A DNA stretch of 55,556 bases from Bacteroidales bacterium (GTDB taxonomy: Bacteria; Bacteroidota; Bacteroidia; Bacteroidales; VadinHA17). The stretch lies in the NCBI GenBank assembly GCA_007132995.1, contig SLNP01000027.1:1-55556 (forward strand). The letters are read 5' to 3'. The position numbers and the translations under genes were made by a program. A model generated the notes under the pieces. It was given only the letters and a program-made list of their open reading frames with translations. It was not told where the DNA came from and searched no databases. Below, one piece after another: positions 26,722 through 35,267 of the stretch; within the stretch, counting starts at the first letter, position 1, and each line of letters starts with the position of its first letter.

Positions 26722-27411
26722 ATGGCAAAGAAGAGTAAAAGAAAAGATAGTCAGAAACAACCTGTACAGAATGTAGAGGAGACTCTGTCGAAAACAGAAA
26801 GATTTCTTGAAGAGAACTACAAAACTTTACTGAAAGCGCTTGCGCTCATAGTAGCTATAGTGCTTGCCGGCTGGCTGGTAAAAGTATCGCTCGATAACAG
26901 AAGCAGTGAAGCCGCAGCTGAAATGTACCAGGCTGAGAAATATTTTGAAAGAGACTCATTCGAGCTGGCCCTATACGGAGATGGTAATTACCCGGGTTTT
27001 CTTGATGTCATCGCATCGTACCGGATGACCAGAAGTGCAAATCTGGCGCGGTACTATGCCGGAATATCATATCTTCATCTGGGCGATTATGAGAGCGCCA
27101 TTGAGAAGCTCTCCGGCTTCAGAAAAAGAGATGTGGTTCTCAGCACTACTGCCACCGGTGCAATTGGTGATGCATGGGTCGAACTTGGTGACCTTGAAAA
27201 GGGGGCAGATTACTACAAAGAGGCAGCCAACTACTCTGACAACATCTTCCTGACTCCGGTATATCTTATGAAGGCCGGTCAGGTGTATGAGGCTTTGGGT
27301 CGTCATGAGGATGCCCTAAAGGCATGGCAAAGGATAAGGGACGACTATCCGGAGAGTACTGAAGCATCAGATGCCATAAAGCATATCGCCAGGGTAAGGC
27401 TTGCCAATTAG
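26722..27411 (+). CDS. Membrane-anchored TPR protein (YfgM-like)
   Basis: This 229-residue protein has a basic N-terminus (MAKKSKRKDSQKQ) and one membrane helix at about 37-53 (LKALALIVAIVLAGWLV). An outer domain with tetratricopeptide repeats follows: ARYYAGISYLHLGDYESAIE, GAIGDAWVELGDLEKGADYY, and YLMKAGQVYEALGRHEDALK. The layout resembles YfgM, which works with periplasmic chaperones at the Sec translocon, but the match is by architecture only. It lies upstream of ribH, 88 bases apart, and may be co-transcribed with it. Confidence 0.85.
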   Translation: MAKKSKRKDSQKQPVQNVEETLSKTERFLEENYKTLLKALALIVAIVLAGWLVKVSLDNRSSEAAAEMYQAEKYFERDSFELALYGDGNYPGFLDVIASYRMTRSANLARYYAGISYLHLGDYESAIEKLSGFRKRDVVLSTTATGAIGDAWVELGDLEKGADYYKEAANYSDNIFLTPVYLMKAGQVYEALGRHEDALKAWQRIRDDYPESTEASDAIKHIARVRLAN

Positions 27412-27499
27412 ATGCATGACTGCTACCCTTGAATGCTCTGTAGCAAACAAGTAAAGCCCCGGCCGGATAATATTTCATCTTATTTCAGGGAGGAATAGT

Positions 27500-27988
27500 A
27501 TGTCAACAAAAAACCTGTCAGCAGCAAAAGAAGGGAACCTTCCCCCGGCAGAGGGAATGCGTTTCGGAGTGGTGGTATCGGAATGGAATGAAGAGATTAC
27601 ATCAAAACTACGCGAGGCTGCGGTCAACACGCTTATCTCTGCCGGCGCCTCTCCTGACGATATCGTTGTAACGACTGTACCGGGAAGCTTTGAACTGACA
27701 CTGGGAGCTCAGTGGCTTGCTGAGTATATTGATCCTGATGCCATAATATGCCTTGGCTCAGTCATACAGGGAGAGACCCCCCACTTCACCTATGTTTGCC
27801 AGGGTGTCACCCAGGGAATAACCACCCTGAACCTGGAGTACAACATACCGGTAATATTTGGAGTCCTTACCACCAATACAGCTCTTCAGGCCAAAGAGAG
27901 AGCGGGAGGTAAACTTGGCAACAAGGGCGACGAGGCGGCCGCAACTGCCATCAGGATGGTAAACCTTCACAACTCACTGAGGGGCTGA
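27500..27988 (+). CDS. ribH: 6,7-dimethyl-8-ribityllumazine synthase
   Basis: This enzyme makes the lumazine precursor of riboflavin from the ribityl-amino-uracil and a four-carbon phosphate. The 162-residue protein shows [26 protein letters not shown], and [15 protein letters not shown] with the catalytic His 95, then [13 protein letters not shown] good GGGAGG sequence precedes the ATG. No FMN riboswitch features were seen in the 88-base gap upstream, and no other rib genes are adjacent. Confidence 0.97.
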   Translation: MSTKNLSAAKEGNLPPAEGMRFGVVVSEWNEEITSKLREAAVNTLISAGASPDDIVVTTVPGSFELTLGAQWLAEYIDPDAIICLGSVIQGETPHFTYVCQGVTQGITTLNLEYNIPVIFGVLTTNTALQAKERAGGKLGNKGDEAAATAIRMVNLHNSLRG

Positions 27989-28008
27989 CCAATTTCACTT
28001 AACCTTTA

Positions 28009-29220
28009 TTACCAGGTCTGAACATAGGCCGCTGGTGAATCAAGAACCTGTATCCGGTCACCACCGTCATAATCTCTGTTGCTCATTTCGAGCATTGCAT
28101 CAACCACATCATCTATAATGGCTGCCGGTACACTGATAGTGCTGTGAGACTGAGCGGCATACCCGGCTTCATCCTCGCGTCTGACAAGTTTCTTTACACG
28201 CGATGTAGTCGCACCAGAAGCACCTGCCTTTATGGCGGCATCAATCAGCATGTCAGATCTGTCATCATGGCAAATTGCAGTAACCTCGCAGTGATGATCG
28301 GGAATCAGATCTTCTGTGCTTACCCTTCCATGGTCAGGGGAGATCCTCTTTCTCCATGAGGTATCTCCCTTAATCTGGTCTATCGCAGCAATCATCTGCT
28401 CTATTGTTGCAGCATGCTCCTGCTGCCCAAGGCGTAGCAGTATATCTGGCAGTCCGGCACCTACAGGTGTTCGGTAAATAAAACCGCTGCCTTTTCTGTC
28501 AAGACCGGCCGCCTCTATAATAAGCCTCGCGATGCTGTCAGAATCCTGCTCGGGCATTACCAGATGCAGAATCTCCTTTTCCGAAGGTATTGTTATTCGT
28601 ATCAATCCGAGCTGATCACGAATATCGGTGGCCGATCCATGTGTAACCACTGGCACACATATCCCAAGCTCCAGAGCCAGTCTGGCAAGCTTTTCGGCAC
28701 TGCCCGGCTGTGAAAGAACACATGTCAGATAGGTCAGACCTGTAACCAGTCGCTTCTGTACCGGCACAAACCTGTCCTCAACAACATCAGGAAGAATGCT
28801 TTCGGAGATCCGGGGAGGATCTGTCCTATAGAACTCTATAAGATCCTGCACAAACACGGTACCCCTTCCCGGCTGATAAAGCCCGGACTCTTCTATAACT
28901 GAGCGGATTACTCCGCGGGAAATATCACGCGGCACAGTAAACCGGTAAATATTTACCGGTGTATCCTGAAGTGTAATGCTTTTACCCGGCAAACCAAGGG
29001 GGCGTCTCCTGAGATACTTCCGAACTACCCTACCCGACTCAACATAGATGTCTTCAAGGCCCAGGTCTTTGAGATGATCGGTAAGGGTGTTGCCATAATG
29101 CTGATTTATAACGCATGTAACCTTGCTTACCCGGTGCGGGGTGTTGACACCCTTGCTCATCTGGGTTCTCCAGACCATTCTGGATGGAGACTTTACTCTG
29201 GTTTCTGCTTCTCTGTTCAT
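28009..29220 (-). CDS. Three-unit PII-like protein paired with a DUF1538 transporter
   Basis: This 403-residue soluble protein appears to contain three consecutive PII-like (GlnB-type, ferredoxin-like) units, at about 32-130, 158-262 and 308-403. Each starts with a strand-helix pattern. The ends of the units align: YQPGRGTVFVQDLIEFY, RKGSGFIYRTPVGAG and DGGDRIQVLDSPAAYV resemble the final loop-strand of PII proteins. PII folds bind ATP/ADP, 2-oxoglutarate or other small ligands and regulate membrane transporters by direct contact. The start codon overlaps the stop codon of the DUF1538 membrane-protein gene (ATGA), so a role in sensing for that transporter is likely. Typical T-loop and uridylylated Tyr are not recognisable, so the ligand is unknown. 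Confidence 0.75.
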   Translation of the reverse strand: MNREAETRVKSPSRMVWRTQMSKGVNTPHRVSKVTCVINQHYGNTLTDHLKDLGLEDIYVESGRVVRKYLRRRPLGLPGKSITLQDTPVNIYRFTVPRDISRGVIRSVIEESGLYQPGRGTVFVQDLIEFYRTDPPRISESILPDVVEDRFVPVQKRLVTGLTYLTCVLSQPGSAEKLARLALELGICVPVVTHGSATDIRDQLGLIRITIPSEKEILHLVMPEQDSDSIARLIIEAAGLDRKGSGFIYRTPVGAGLPDILLRLGQQEHAATIEQMIAAIDQIKGDTSWRKRISPDHGRVSTEDLIPDHHCEVTAICHDDRSDMLIDAAIKAGASGATTSRVKKLVRREDEAGYAAQSHSTISVPAAIIDDVVDAMLEMSNRDYDGGDRIQVLDSPAAYVQTW

Positions 29221-31271
29221 GACTGATCCTCCATCGATTGTTTAATAGATCTTCTCTGACGCATTCTTGCATAGAGAGAGTAGGCCGAAACGGTCAGAAT
29301 AGGAAAGACCGATGCCATTGAAAGTATTCCGAATCCATCTATAACATTGAGCTCACTACCTATGCTAAGCCCCATTGCCAACACCAGCGGAACGGTGACA
29401 GGACCGGTTGTCACACCTCCACAGTCCCATGCTATGGAGGTAAAGTCGTCGTCGGTATACCATGTAAGAAAGAGAACGACTATATAGGCGGGCACAATAA
29501 GCCACATCAGCGGTATATCAAACATAATTCTGGAAACCCCCGATACCAGTCCAAGCCCGACACCAAGAGAGACAACCCATAAAATATCAGTCCTCTTCAC
29601 GGTGCCCACGGTCAACTCTTCAACAGTCCTGCCCAGAGCATTCAGTGCAGGCTCTGCGAGTGTCGATCCAAAGCCCATCCCAAAGGCGAAGAGCAGCACC
29701 AGGGCTATTCCGAGAAAGGAGATATCGGGTCTGAACATGGGCGAGCGGGTAATGACATGTTCATACCTGCCGGCCCCGGGATCATACCTCCCTTCCTGAA
29801 ACAGAACTCTGGTCATTTCTCCATCTTCTGCCAGATGAAAATAGTCAATCCTGTTGCCGTCTCTGTCGACCGACGGAATCAATATCTCTCTGCTGAAATC
29901 TTCTATTACAACCCTTTCGACAAACTGTTCTTCGGTCGAAAAGGCACGGGGAAGCTGTGCACCGACCTGCCCTCCGAGTGGTGCCAGACCCAATCTGATA
30001 CCCCCGGTAAGCAGAGCCATGCCAATAAGAGCAAATGTGATTCCAAGTGCCACCTCATCTCCATACCTCAGCCTCTGCCTGAGAAGCAGAAGTACAAGAA
30101 GAAGAAGTGCACACAGAGGAAGTACCGCCTGAAGGGCACCAGCACCCTCCTCCTTTATGAGCGATTGCAGGTCCACACGCTCTGCGGCACGATGATCATA
30201 GCCCCACTCCAGTTGCGCCAGGTAATCTGCCTCGAACGGTGAGGCACGCATACTGAGCCACTCACTATATGACATTGGGCCCAATAGAAGCTGACTGGAG
30301 GCCAGATCGCTCTTAAGCAGGGCAAGGGCACTAAGGTATGACTCTTCATCACTATAGAGGGCCCTCCTAGCCTCTTCTGTTCCGGCACGGAAGGCATGCT
30401 GCTCCAATCCCTCTTCACTTGTGAAGAAGAGCATGGCATTTTCCCTGTTAGATTGGGAAAAGAACTCTCTTTCCGACACCGGATCGGGTGCAAAAGAGTT
30501 TATGAAAAAACCTGTTACCAGAACCGCCAGTATGGGAAATGCAGATGCAAGCATGATAACTCCAAAGCCTCCACCCGAAGACTTTCCTGCAGCCCTGGAT
30601 ACACCCATACCGAGAGATAGTACCAATGGCACCGTTACTGCACCGGTCGTAACGGCTCCTGAATCCCATGCAAGTCCAAGTATTGAACTGAGGTTGTCAT
30701 TAAATGTGTAGATAACTGAGAGTATAAGTACCAGCGGTATAATCGTGTATATAAATGGCTTAAGGGATAGTCCGTAGTAGAATCGGATCATACCAAATGC
30801 CACTGCTATACCTACACCAACACCTATTGACAGAACGAGCGGTCCTGTATAGCGCTCCAGCAACATATAAAGAAGAGGGGCATCCCATGCAGTTACTGTT
30901 GCACCGGCAGCCCTTAATGCACTGATTGCAGGCTCAGCAAGTGTAGATCCGAAACCGAGCAGCATCCCGAAGAGGGCAATAACTGTAATGCCTACCCGTG
31001 CAGGCAGCTTCAGTCCTACCCTTTCGCCCACAGGCATAAGCCCAAGTATAAGACCCTCAAGAAAGAAGGCAAGACCCAGAACCACAAGAGCTATTCCTCC
31101 AGCCAATGAAAGTGCATTGGCCAGAGGCACATTGAGAATAATAACCTGAAAGGCTGCAAGATAGATAATGATAAATGCCACCAGCTTAATCTGTTCAACG
31201 ATTCTGCTCCTGGCATAGCTACCAAGCATGGATAATGCCTCTCTGAGGGTAAGGCTTACTCGTTTTTGCAT
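29217..31271 (-). CDS. Duplicated DUF1538 membrane protein (putative cation/proton antiporter)
   Basis: This 684-residue integral membrane protein holds two homologous halves. The motif GFGSTLAEPA occurs near residues 106 and 534, and AWDSGAVTTGAVTVP / AWDCGGVTTGPVTVP near residues 201 and 615. Each half has about six membrane segments. Between them lies a soluble segment (about 262-375) and a second insert (about 442-512). DUF1538 proteins have been reported as a two-subunit Na+(Li+,K+)/H+ antiporter (UmpAB of Halomonas); here both halves are fused. Pairing with PII-type genes is common for this family. Transport specificity is inferred, not visible. Confidence 0.85.
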   Translation of the reverse strand: MQKRVSLTLREALSMLGSYARSRIVEQIKLVAFIIIYLAAFQVIILNVPLANALSLAGGIALVVLGLAFFLEGLILGLMPVGERVGLKLPARVGITVIALFGMLLGFGSTLAEPAISALRAAGATVTAWDAPLLYMLLERYTGPLVLSIGVGVGIAVAFGMIRFYYGLSLKPFIYTIIPLVLILSVIYTFNDNLSSILGLAWDSGAVTTGAVTVPLVLSLGMGVSRAAGKSSGGGFGVIMLASAFPILAVLVTGFFINSFAPDPVSEREFFSQSNRENAMLFFTSEEGLEQHAFRAGTEEARRALYSDEESYLSALALLKSDLASSQLLLGPMSYSEWLSMRASPFEADYLAQLEWGYDHRAAERVDLQSLIKEEGAGALQAVLPLCALLLLVLLLLRQRLRYGDEVALGITFALIGMALLTGGIRLGLAPLGGQVGAQLPRAFSTEEQFVERVVIEDFSREILIPSVDRDGNRIDYFHLAEDGEMTRVLFQEGRYDPGAGRYEHVITRSPMFRPDISFLGIALVLLFAFGMGFGSTLAEPALNALGRTVEELTVGTVKRTDILWVVSLGVGLGLVSGVSRIMFDIPLMWLIVPAYIVVLFLTWYTDDDFTSIAWDCGGVTTGPVTVPLVLAMGLSIGSELNVIDGFGILSMASVFPILTVSAYSLYARMRQRRSIKQSMEDQS

Positions 31272-31360
31272 ATCGTCAGGTTTTCATATATAGATAACCG
31301 TAAATTTAAAAAAAAACTGACAAAAGGGACAGCCCGGATTGTGCATATTTAAATGCCATA

Positions 31361-34234
31361 CTAACGGTTGCATAGCTCAATGAATCTGCAATACCGGCAT
31401 CGATCCCTCTCACCGGTCATTTCAAAGGGTGTTGCCGGATCGAACATCTCTGACAGAACCCCTGAGAGAAGAGGCATAAACTGATCACGAACAGATGCAA
31501 AGGTCTCAATAACCTCTTTGCCAATCGTAATATTGTCATCATAGCTGTCGTCCCGGACTCCCCTTAAACCATAAATTACAGGCCTGATATGTTCGAATCC
31601 GGGTTTACCGTCAACAACCGCACAATAGATAAGTATCTGTAAAAAGGGGCTGTTAACCTTCTTAACCCCATTGCCAAAAAGATCATCGAGAGATTTGATT
31701 CCGGCTTCACTCCTGCCGGTTTTATAGTCAATTATCCTTACAACGCCGCTGCGACTGTCGATCCTGTCTATCCTCCCCCCTATTGTAAGAGGCCTGACTA
31801 TGCCGTTATGATCGATAAAACTGACCTGTCCATCATAGCTCTCCTCGAGCGAAACTATGCGGAAGGGTGCCATGCGGCTATCTATCATCAACACTCTTTT
31901 GAGATAGAGCGCTACAATATCAGACATAAGGAGAAGGTTCCCGGTTATGGCATCTGCAGATGAGGCATATCCCATTGACACAATATTCTCTGTAACAAAA
32001 CTTGTTCCTGATCGCAGAGAGCCAATAAGCCTTACCAAATCGGAACGGGAAACCTCTCTGCCCCTATATGGGTTGTATATTTTTCCTATAAGCTCATGAA
32101 GAAGACTTCCAACAAGTGATGCATCAAAGGCACCGGGATCGGACTCACTCTCTCTGAACCGACATATATACTTATAGTAGAACTGCATTTTGCAGTTTAT
32201 CCATGTTATAATAGCGCTGGGAGATAAAGGGGTAGCAGACTCTAAATATTTATCTCTCAATATCTCTGTCTCTTCCGGACCCCTCTCTCTCTTCTCCGGC
32301 ACACTGCCTGAAACCACAGGTGCAGAGGAGAGGGTTCGGAAAAGGATTGTATCACCGCCCTGCATATACCTCAGCCTTAAAAGATAGCGACTCATCTCAC
32401 CACTGCGAAGACCATCTGAAGAGGAGTTATAGAGAAGAGTGACTCTTTTGGCTCGCTGAAGAAGCCGGGAGAAATGGTAACCATATACAGAGTCTTCGTA
32501 GCGTGGCAGGGGCATACCAAAAGCCTCTCTGAGACTAAATGGTATATAGGAAGATATGGCACTGCGGGGCAGTACGCCCTCATTGGCAGATAGCAGGATT
32601 ATATTGTCAAAATCGAGCGACCTTGACTCAAGAAGCCCCATAACCTGTATGCCACTTAATGGCTCGCCGCTGAAGGGGACCTTTATCTCTCTTAAAACCT
32701 TCTCAACAAGCCTTATATAGACCTCGCCTGTAATAGAAATATCGCTATCGGCCAAAAGTGGATCGAGGCGGTTAAGTGCCGCCTGTGCAACAAAGATGAA
32801 TTCGGCCGTAAGCGCCACACCGGATCTTCTCTCCTCAGGAGAGATATCACCATCGGGTGTGCTGTTCGACTCCATCAGCAGTTCCAGCGATGTTCTGAGC
32901 CAGCGTGACAGATCGGATGCTGAAGAGGGAGGGTCGAAAATGTGTGACAAAAGTTCTCCTTCCTGCAACATCTTAGCAGGAAAAAGGGTGGTGCCGGGCT
33001 TTGATATCCTTTCGTTAACAGATCTGATATAGTCGCCTGCAACTTCTGCCACAAGAGGGTTGGTGATGACCTGGTTAACCCTCTTTTTGTCAAAAAAGAT
33101 GGTTGCACCCCTTGTAACAGGATTCTCACGAAGCTGTAGCAGTGACCTTATAAAGGAATAGAGCACAGTTACTCCAAAAGGGTACCCCATTGTCACATTG
33201 AGGTCTGTCACAAAAGGAGGTACAGATGAGAGAACCGGCATAAGCAGAGTTTCATCGGCAAGGATAACAGCCGTACGCTCCTGGGCAGAGGAGAGCATCT
33301 CACTTCGGATCTGTTCAAGCAAAAAGGGAATGGTTTTAGCCTGCCCTGTGTCGGAGGGGGAGTCCACTATGGTTATGTGACGACTGTTACTATAACTCTC
33401 GCCAATCGATTCGGCAAGCTCTCTCTCCTGCCCGAAAAGTTTAATGGCAGACCTTATGTTTGCTAATGAGTCAAAGCTGTCTATATAGGGTGCACGCTCA
33501 CTGTAGTCCCAGTAGAAGAGAGCCCGGCCACCATCCTGAAGCCTCTTCATGACTATCTCTTCAGCTCTGTTCAGGGCATTAAAACCTATAAAGTGTATCT
33601 TCTCATACCTGTCGGTAAGGGCCATCAGTTCATCACCCTCCATGCTGGCTATGTCTCTGTAAAGCATACCTTCATACGCTATTGCTGAAGCACGCAAAGA
33701 CTCCCTGTATGTGGTATAGAGTTTGTAAAGAAGTGACCAAGTCTGCTCAAATCTCTGCTTCTCTCCACTGTCAGAACCCTGCCGGAAATTTATGATAAAC
33801 TGACGGACTATCTCAACCTTATCGGGCTCAAGCCCCCCAAATGCCTCCCCAATATCGTGCAAATCGGCAAGATTGGAGAAGAGAGAGCCGGCATCGACCA
33901 TATGCCTGTCTACATCGTCAAAGTCACCAACAACCTGTTCACCCCAGTAGTAAAAGCTGTCAAAGCTCTCTTTACTGCCGGTTATCTTAATATAGTTGCG
34001 GAACAGCTCAAAAACAAGACGCTCACTATCTGCAATATCAAGAGTGCTGAATTGACCAAAAAAATCGCTTATGGTCATAACGGAAGGCGCCCATAATGGT
34101 TTCCCTGCCGCCTTTGAGAGGTATTTCAAAAAGAATAGCCCTCCCCTCCTGTTAGGAAAGACAGTCGCATGGTCTCTCAGATTGTTGCCATACCTGCGAT
34201 ACAGAATCTCTGCTACCTGCTCAAGAAAAAACAT
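31361..34234 (-). CDS. addB: AddB-like PD-(D/E)XK nuclease of a RecB family repair complex
   Basis: This protein of 957 residues is the second subunit of an AddAB-type helicase-nuclease. It begins MFFLEQVAEILYRRYG (ATG 34234; an in-frame TTG lies two codons upstream). The middle is a helicase-like but degenerate UvrD/AddB region (ATVFPNRRGGLFFLKYL, ILADETLLMPVLSSVP). The C-terminus carries a nuclease motif, GSLLHELIGKIY and VRIIDYKTGR, and four cysteines, one in INCKMQFYYKY and three in CRYCRFIELC, spaced like the iron-sulphur staple of AddB. It is the last gene after addA and a radical SAM gene. Confidence 0.88.
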   Translation of the reverse strand: MFFLEQVAEILYRRYGNNLRDHATVFPNRRGGLFFLKYLSKAAGKPLWAPSVMTISDFFGQFSTLDIADSERLVFELFRNYIKITGSKESFDSFYYWGEQVVGDFDDVDRHMVDAGSLFSNLADLHDIGEAFGGLEPDKVEIVRQFIINFRQGSDSGEKQRFEQTWSLLYKLYTTYRESLRASAIAYEGMLYRDIASMEGDELMALTDRYEKIHFIGFNALNRAEEIVMKRLQDGGRALFYWDYSERAPYIDSFDSLANIRSAIKLFGQERELAESIGESYSNSRHITIVDSPSDTGQAKTIPFLLEQIRSEMLSSAQERTAVILADETLLMPVLSSVPPFVTDLNVTMGYPFGVTVLYSFIRSLLQLRENPVTRGATIFFDKKRVNQVITNPLVAEVAGDYIRSVNERISKPGTTLFPAKMLQEGELLSHIFDPPSSASDLSRWLRTSLELLMESNSTPDGDISPEERRSGVALTAEFIFVAQAALNRLDPLLADSDISITGEVYIRLVEKVLREIKVPFSGEPLSGIQVMGLLESRSLDFDNIILLSANEGVLPRSAISSYIPFSLREAFGMPLPRYEDSVYGYHFSRLLQRAKRVTLLYNSSSDGLRSGEMSRYLLRLRYMQGGDTILFRTLSSAPVVSGSVPEKRERGPEETEILRDKYLESATPLSPSAIITWINCKMQFYYKYICRFRESESDPGAFDASLVGSLLHELIGKIYNPYRGREVSRSDLVRLIGSLRSGTSFVTENIVSMGYASSADAITGNLLLMSDIVALYLKRVLMIDSRMAPFRIVSLEESYDGQVSFIDHNGIVRPLTIGGRIDRIDSRSGVVRIIDYKTGRSEAGIKSLDDLFGNGVKKVNSPFLQILIYCAVVDGKPGFEHIRPVIYGLRGVRDDSYDDNITIGKEVIETFASVRDQFMPLLSGVLSEMFDPATPFEMTGERDRCRYCRFIELCNR

Positions 34235-34307
34235 AACCAATTCAAACTTTACTGAACAATGCCGACAAGTCGGACAACATCTCTCTATATCTGTTTAACC
34301 TCTTTAA

Positions 34308-35267
34308 TTAAGGCCGGTATAATCTACCCTGCCATGTATCAAGCTCATGCATCCTCTCAAGAAGTGCGGCCCTTATATCACCAAGCCTCTTCAAGCCCCA
34401 GCGGGGAGCTATAACCATATCGGGAGGAGCCTCTGCCGTAAATCTTTCAACTGCTATATCGGGGTTTAACCGCTCAAGCAGACAAATAAAAAGATCGAGG
34501 TACTCGCTGAATGAGAATAGGGAAAACCCACCCGGATCGCTCCTGTACTGATCTGCCATAGGGGTATCTTTTATAATCTGCAATTGATGAAATTTCAAGG
34601 TGGTAAGTGGCAGCCGGGATATTACTTCGCCATAATCAGGAATATCATCATGACTCTCACCGGGAAGCCCCAAAATAAAGTGAGCCCCTACCGGGATACC
34701 GGCATCGGCAAGTCTTACAACGGCTTCAACTGAATCCTGGTAGGTGTGCCCCCTGTTAACGCTGCTTAAGAGCCTGTCATCAACTGACTCAATACCTATC
34801 TCGACCGATACATAGTGATCATCGGAAAGAGTACTTAATAGATCAATCCGCTCACTATCAATACAGTCGGGTCTGGTTCCAACAATAATACCCTTAATAT
34901 CCGGATAGTCAAGGGCCTCCCTGTACAGCCCATAAAGCGTCTCTCTGTCAGAGTGGGTATTGGAGTATGACTGGAAGTAGGCGAGATAACCTACAGCCTT
35001 CCTGTACCTCCGCTTATGGAAACCTATGCCTCTCTCTATCTGCTCTGAAACCGAGAGGTCAGTATGACAATATGATGGGGTAAAAGCTCTGTTGTTACAG
35101 TAGGTGCAGCCTCCTGTTCCAATGGTACCATCTCTGTTGGGACATCCAAGCCCTGTGTTGATACTTAGCTTCTGAACCCGGCCACCAAAAAGGCGCTTTA
35201 TATAGGAGGCGTAGGAGTTATACCTTATCCGATCGCCCCAGGGAAATATGCCCTCTGCCTCGGTCAT
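34308..35267 (-). CDS. TIGR01212-family radical SAM protein (YhcC-like)
   Basis: This 319-residue radical SAM protein has a Cys motif spaced CPNRDGTIGTGGCTYCNN, a longer first interval than the usual CxxxCxxC and typical of the YhcC group. Also seen are GYLAYFQSYSNTHSD, VGTRPDCI, VEIGIESVDDRLL and HFILGLPGES. The reaction is unknown; a tRNA-modification role has been suggested for relatives. Its start overlaps the addA stop by four bases (ATGA), so it is translated with the helicase although no functional link is known. Confidence 0.9.
   Translation of the reverse strand: MTEAEGIFPWGDRIRYNSYASYIKRLFGGRVQKLSINTGLGCPNRDGTIGTGGCTYCNNRAFTPSYCHTDLSVSEQIERGIGFHKRRYRKAVGYLAYFQSYSNTHSDRETLYGLYREALDYPDIKGIIVGTRPDCIDSERIDLLSTLSDDHYVSVEIGIESVDDRLLSSVNRGHTYQDSVEAVVRLADAGIPVGAHFILGLPGESHDDIPDYGEVISRLPLTTLKFHQLQIIKDTPMADQYRSDPGGFSLFSFSEYLDLFICLLERLNPDIAVERFTAEAPPDMVIAPRWGLKRLGDIRAALLERMHELDTWQGRLYRP

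Noticed and set aside
27412..27499. FMN riboswitch before ribH
   Set aside because: The 88-base gap is too short and shows none of the conserved RFN pairing pattern.
28009..31271. Horizontal transfer of the DUF1538/PII pair
   Set aside because: No change of base composition, repeats, tRNA or integrase at the borders was evident by eye.
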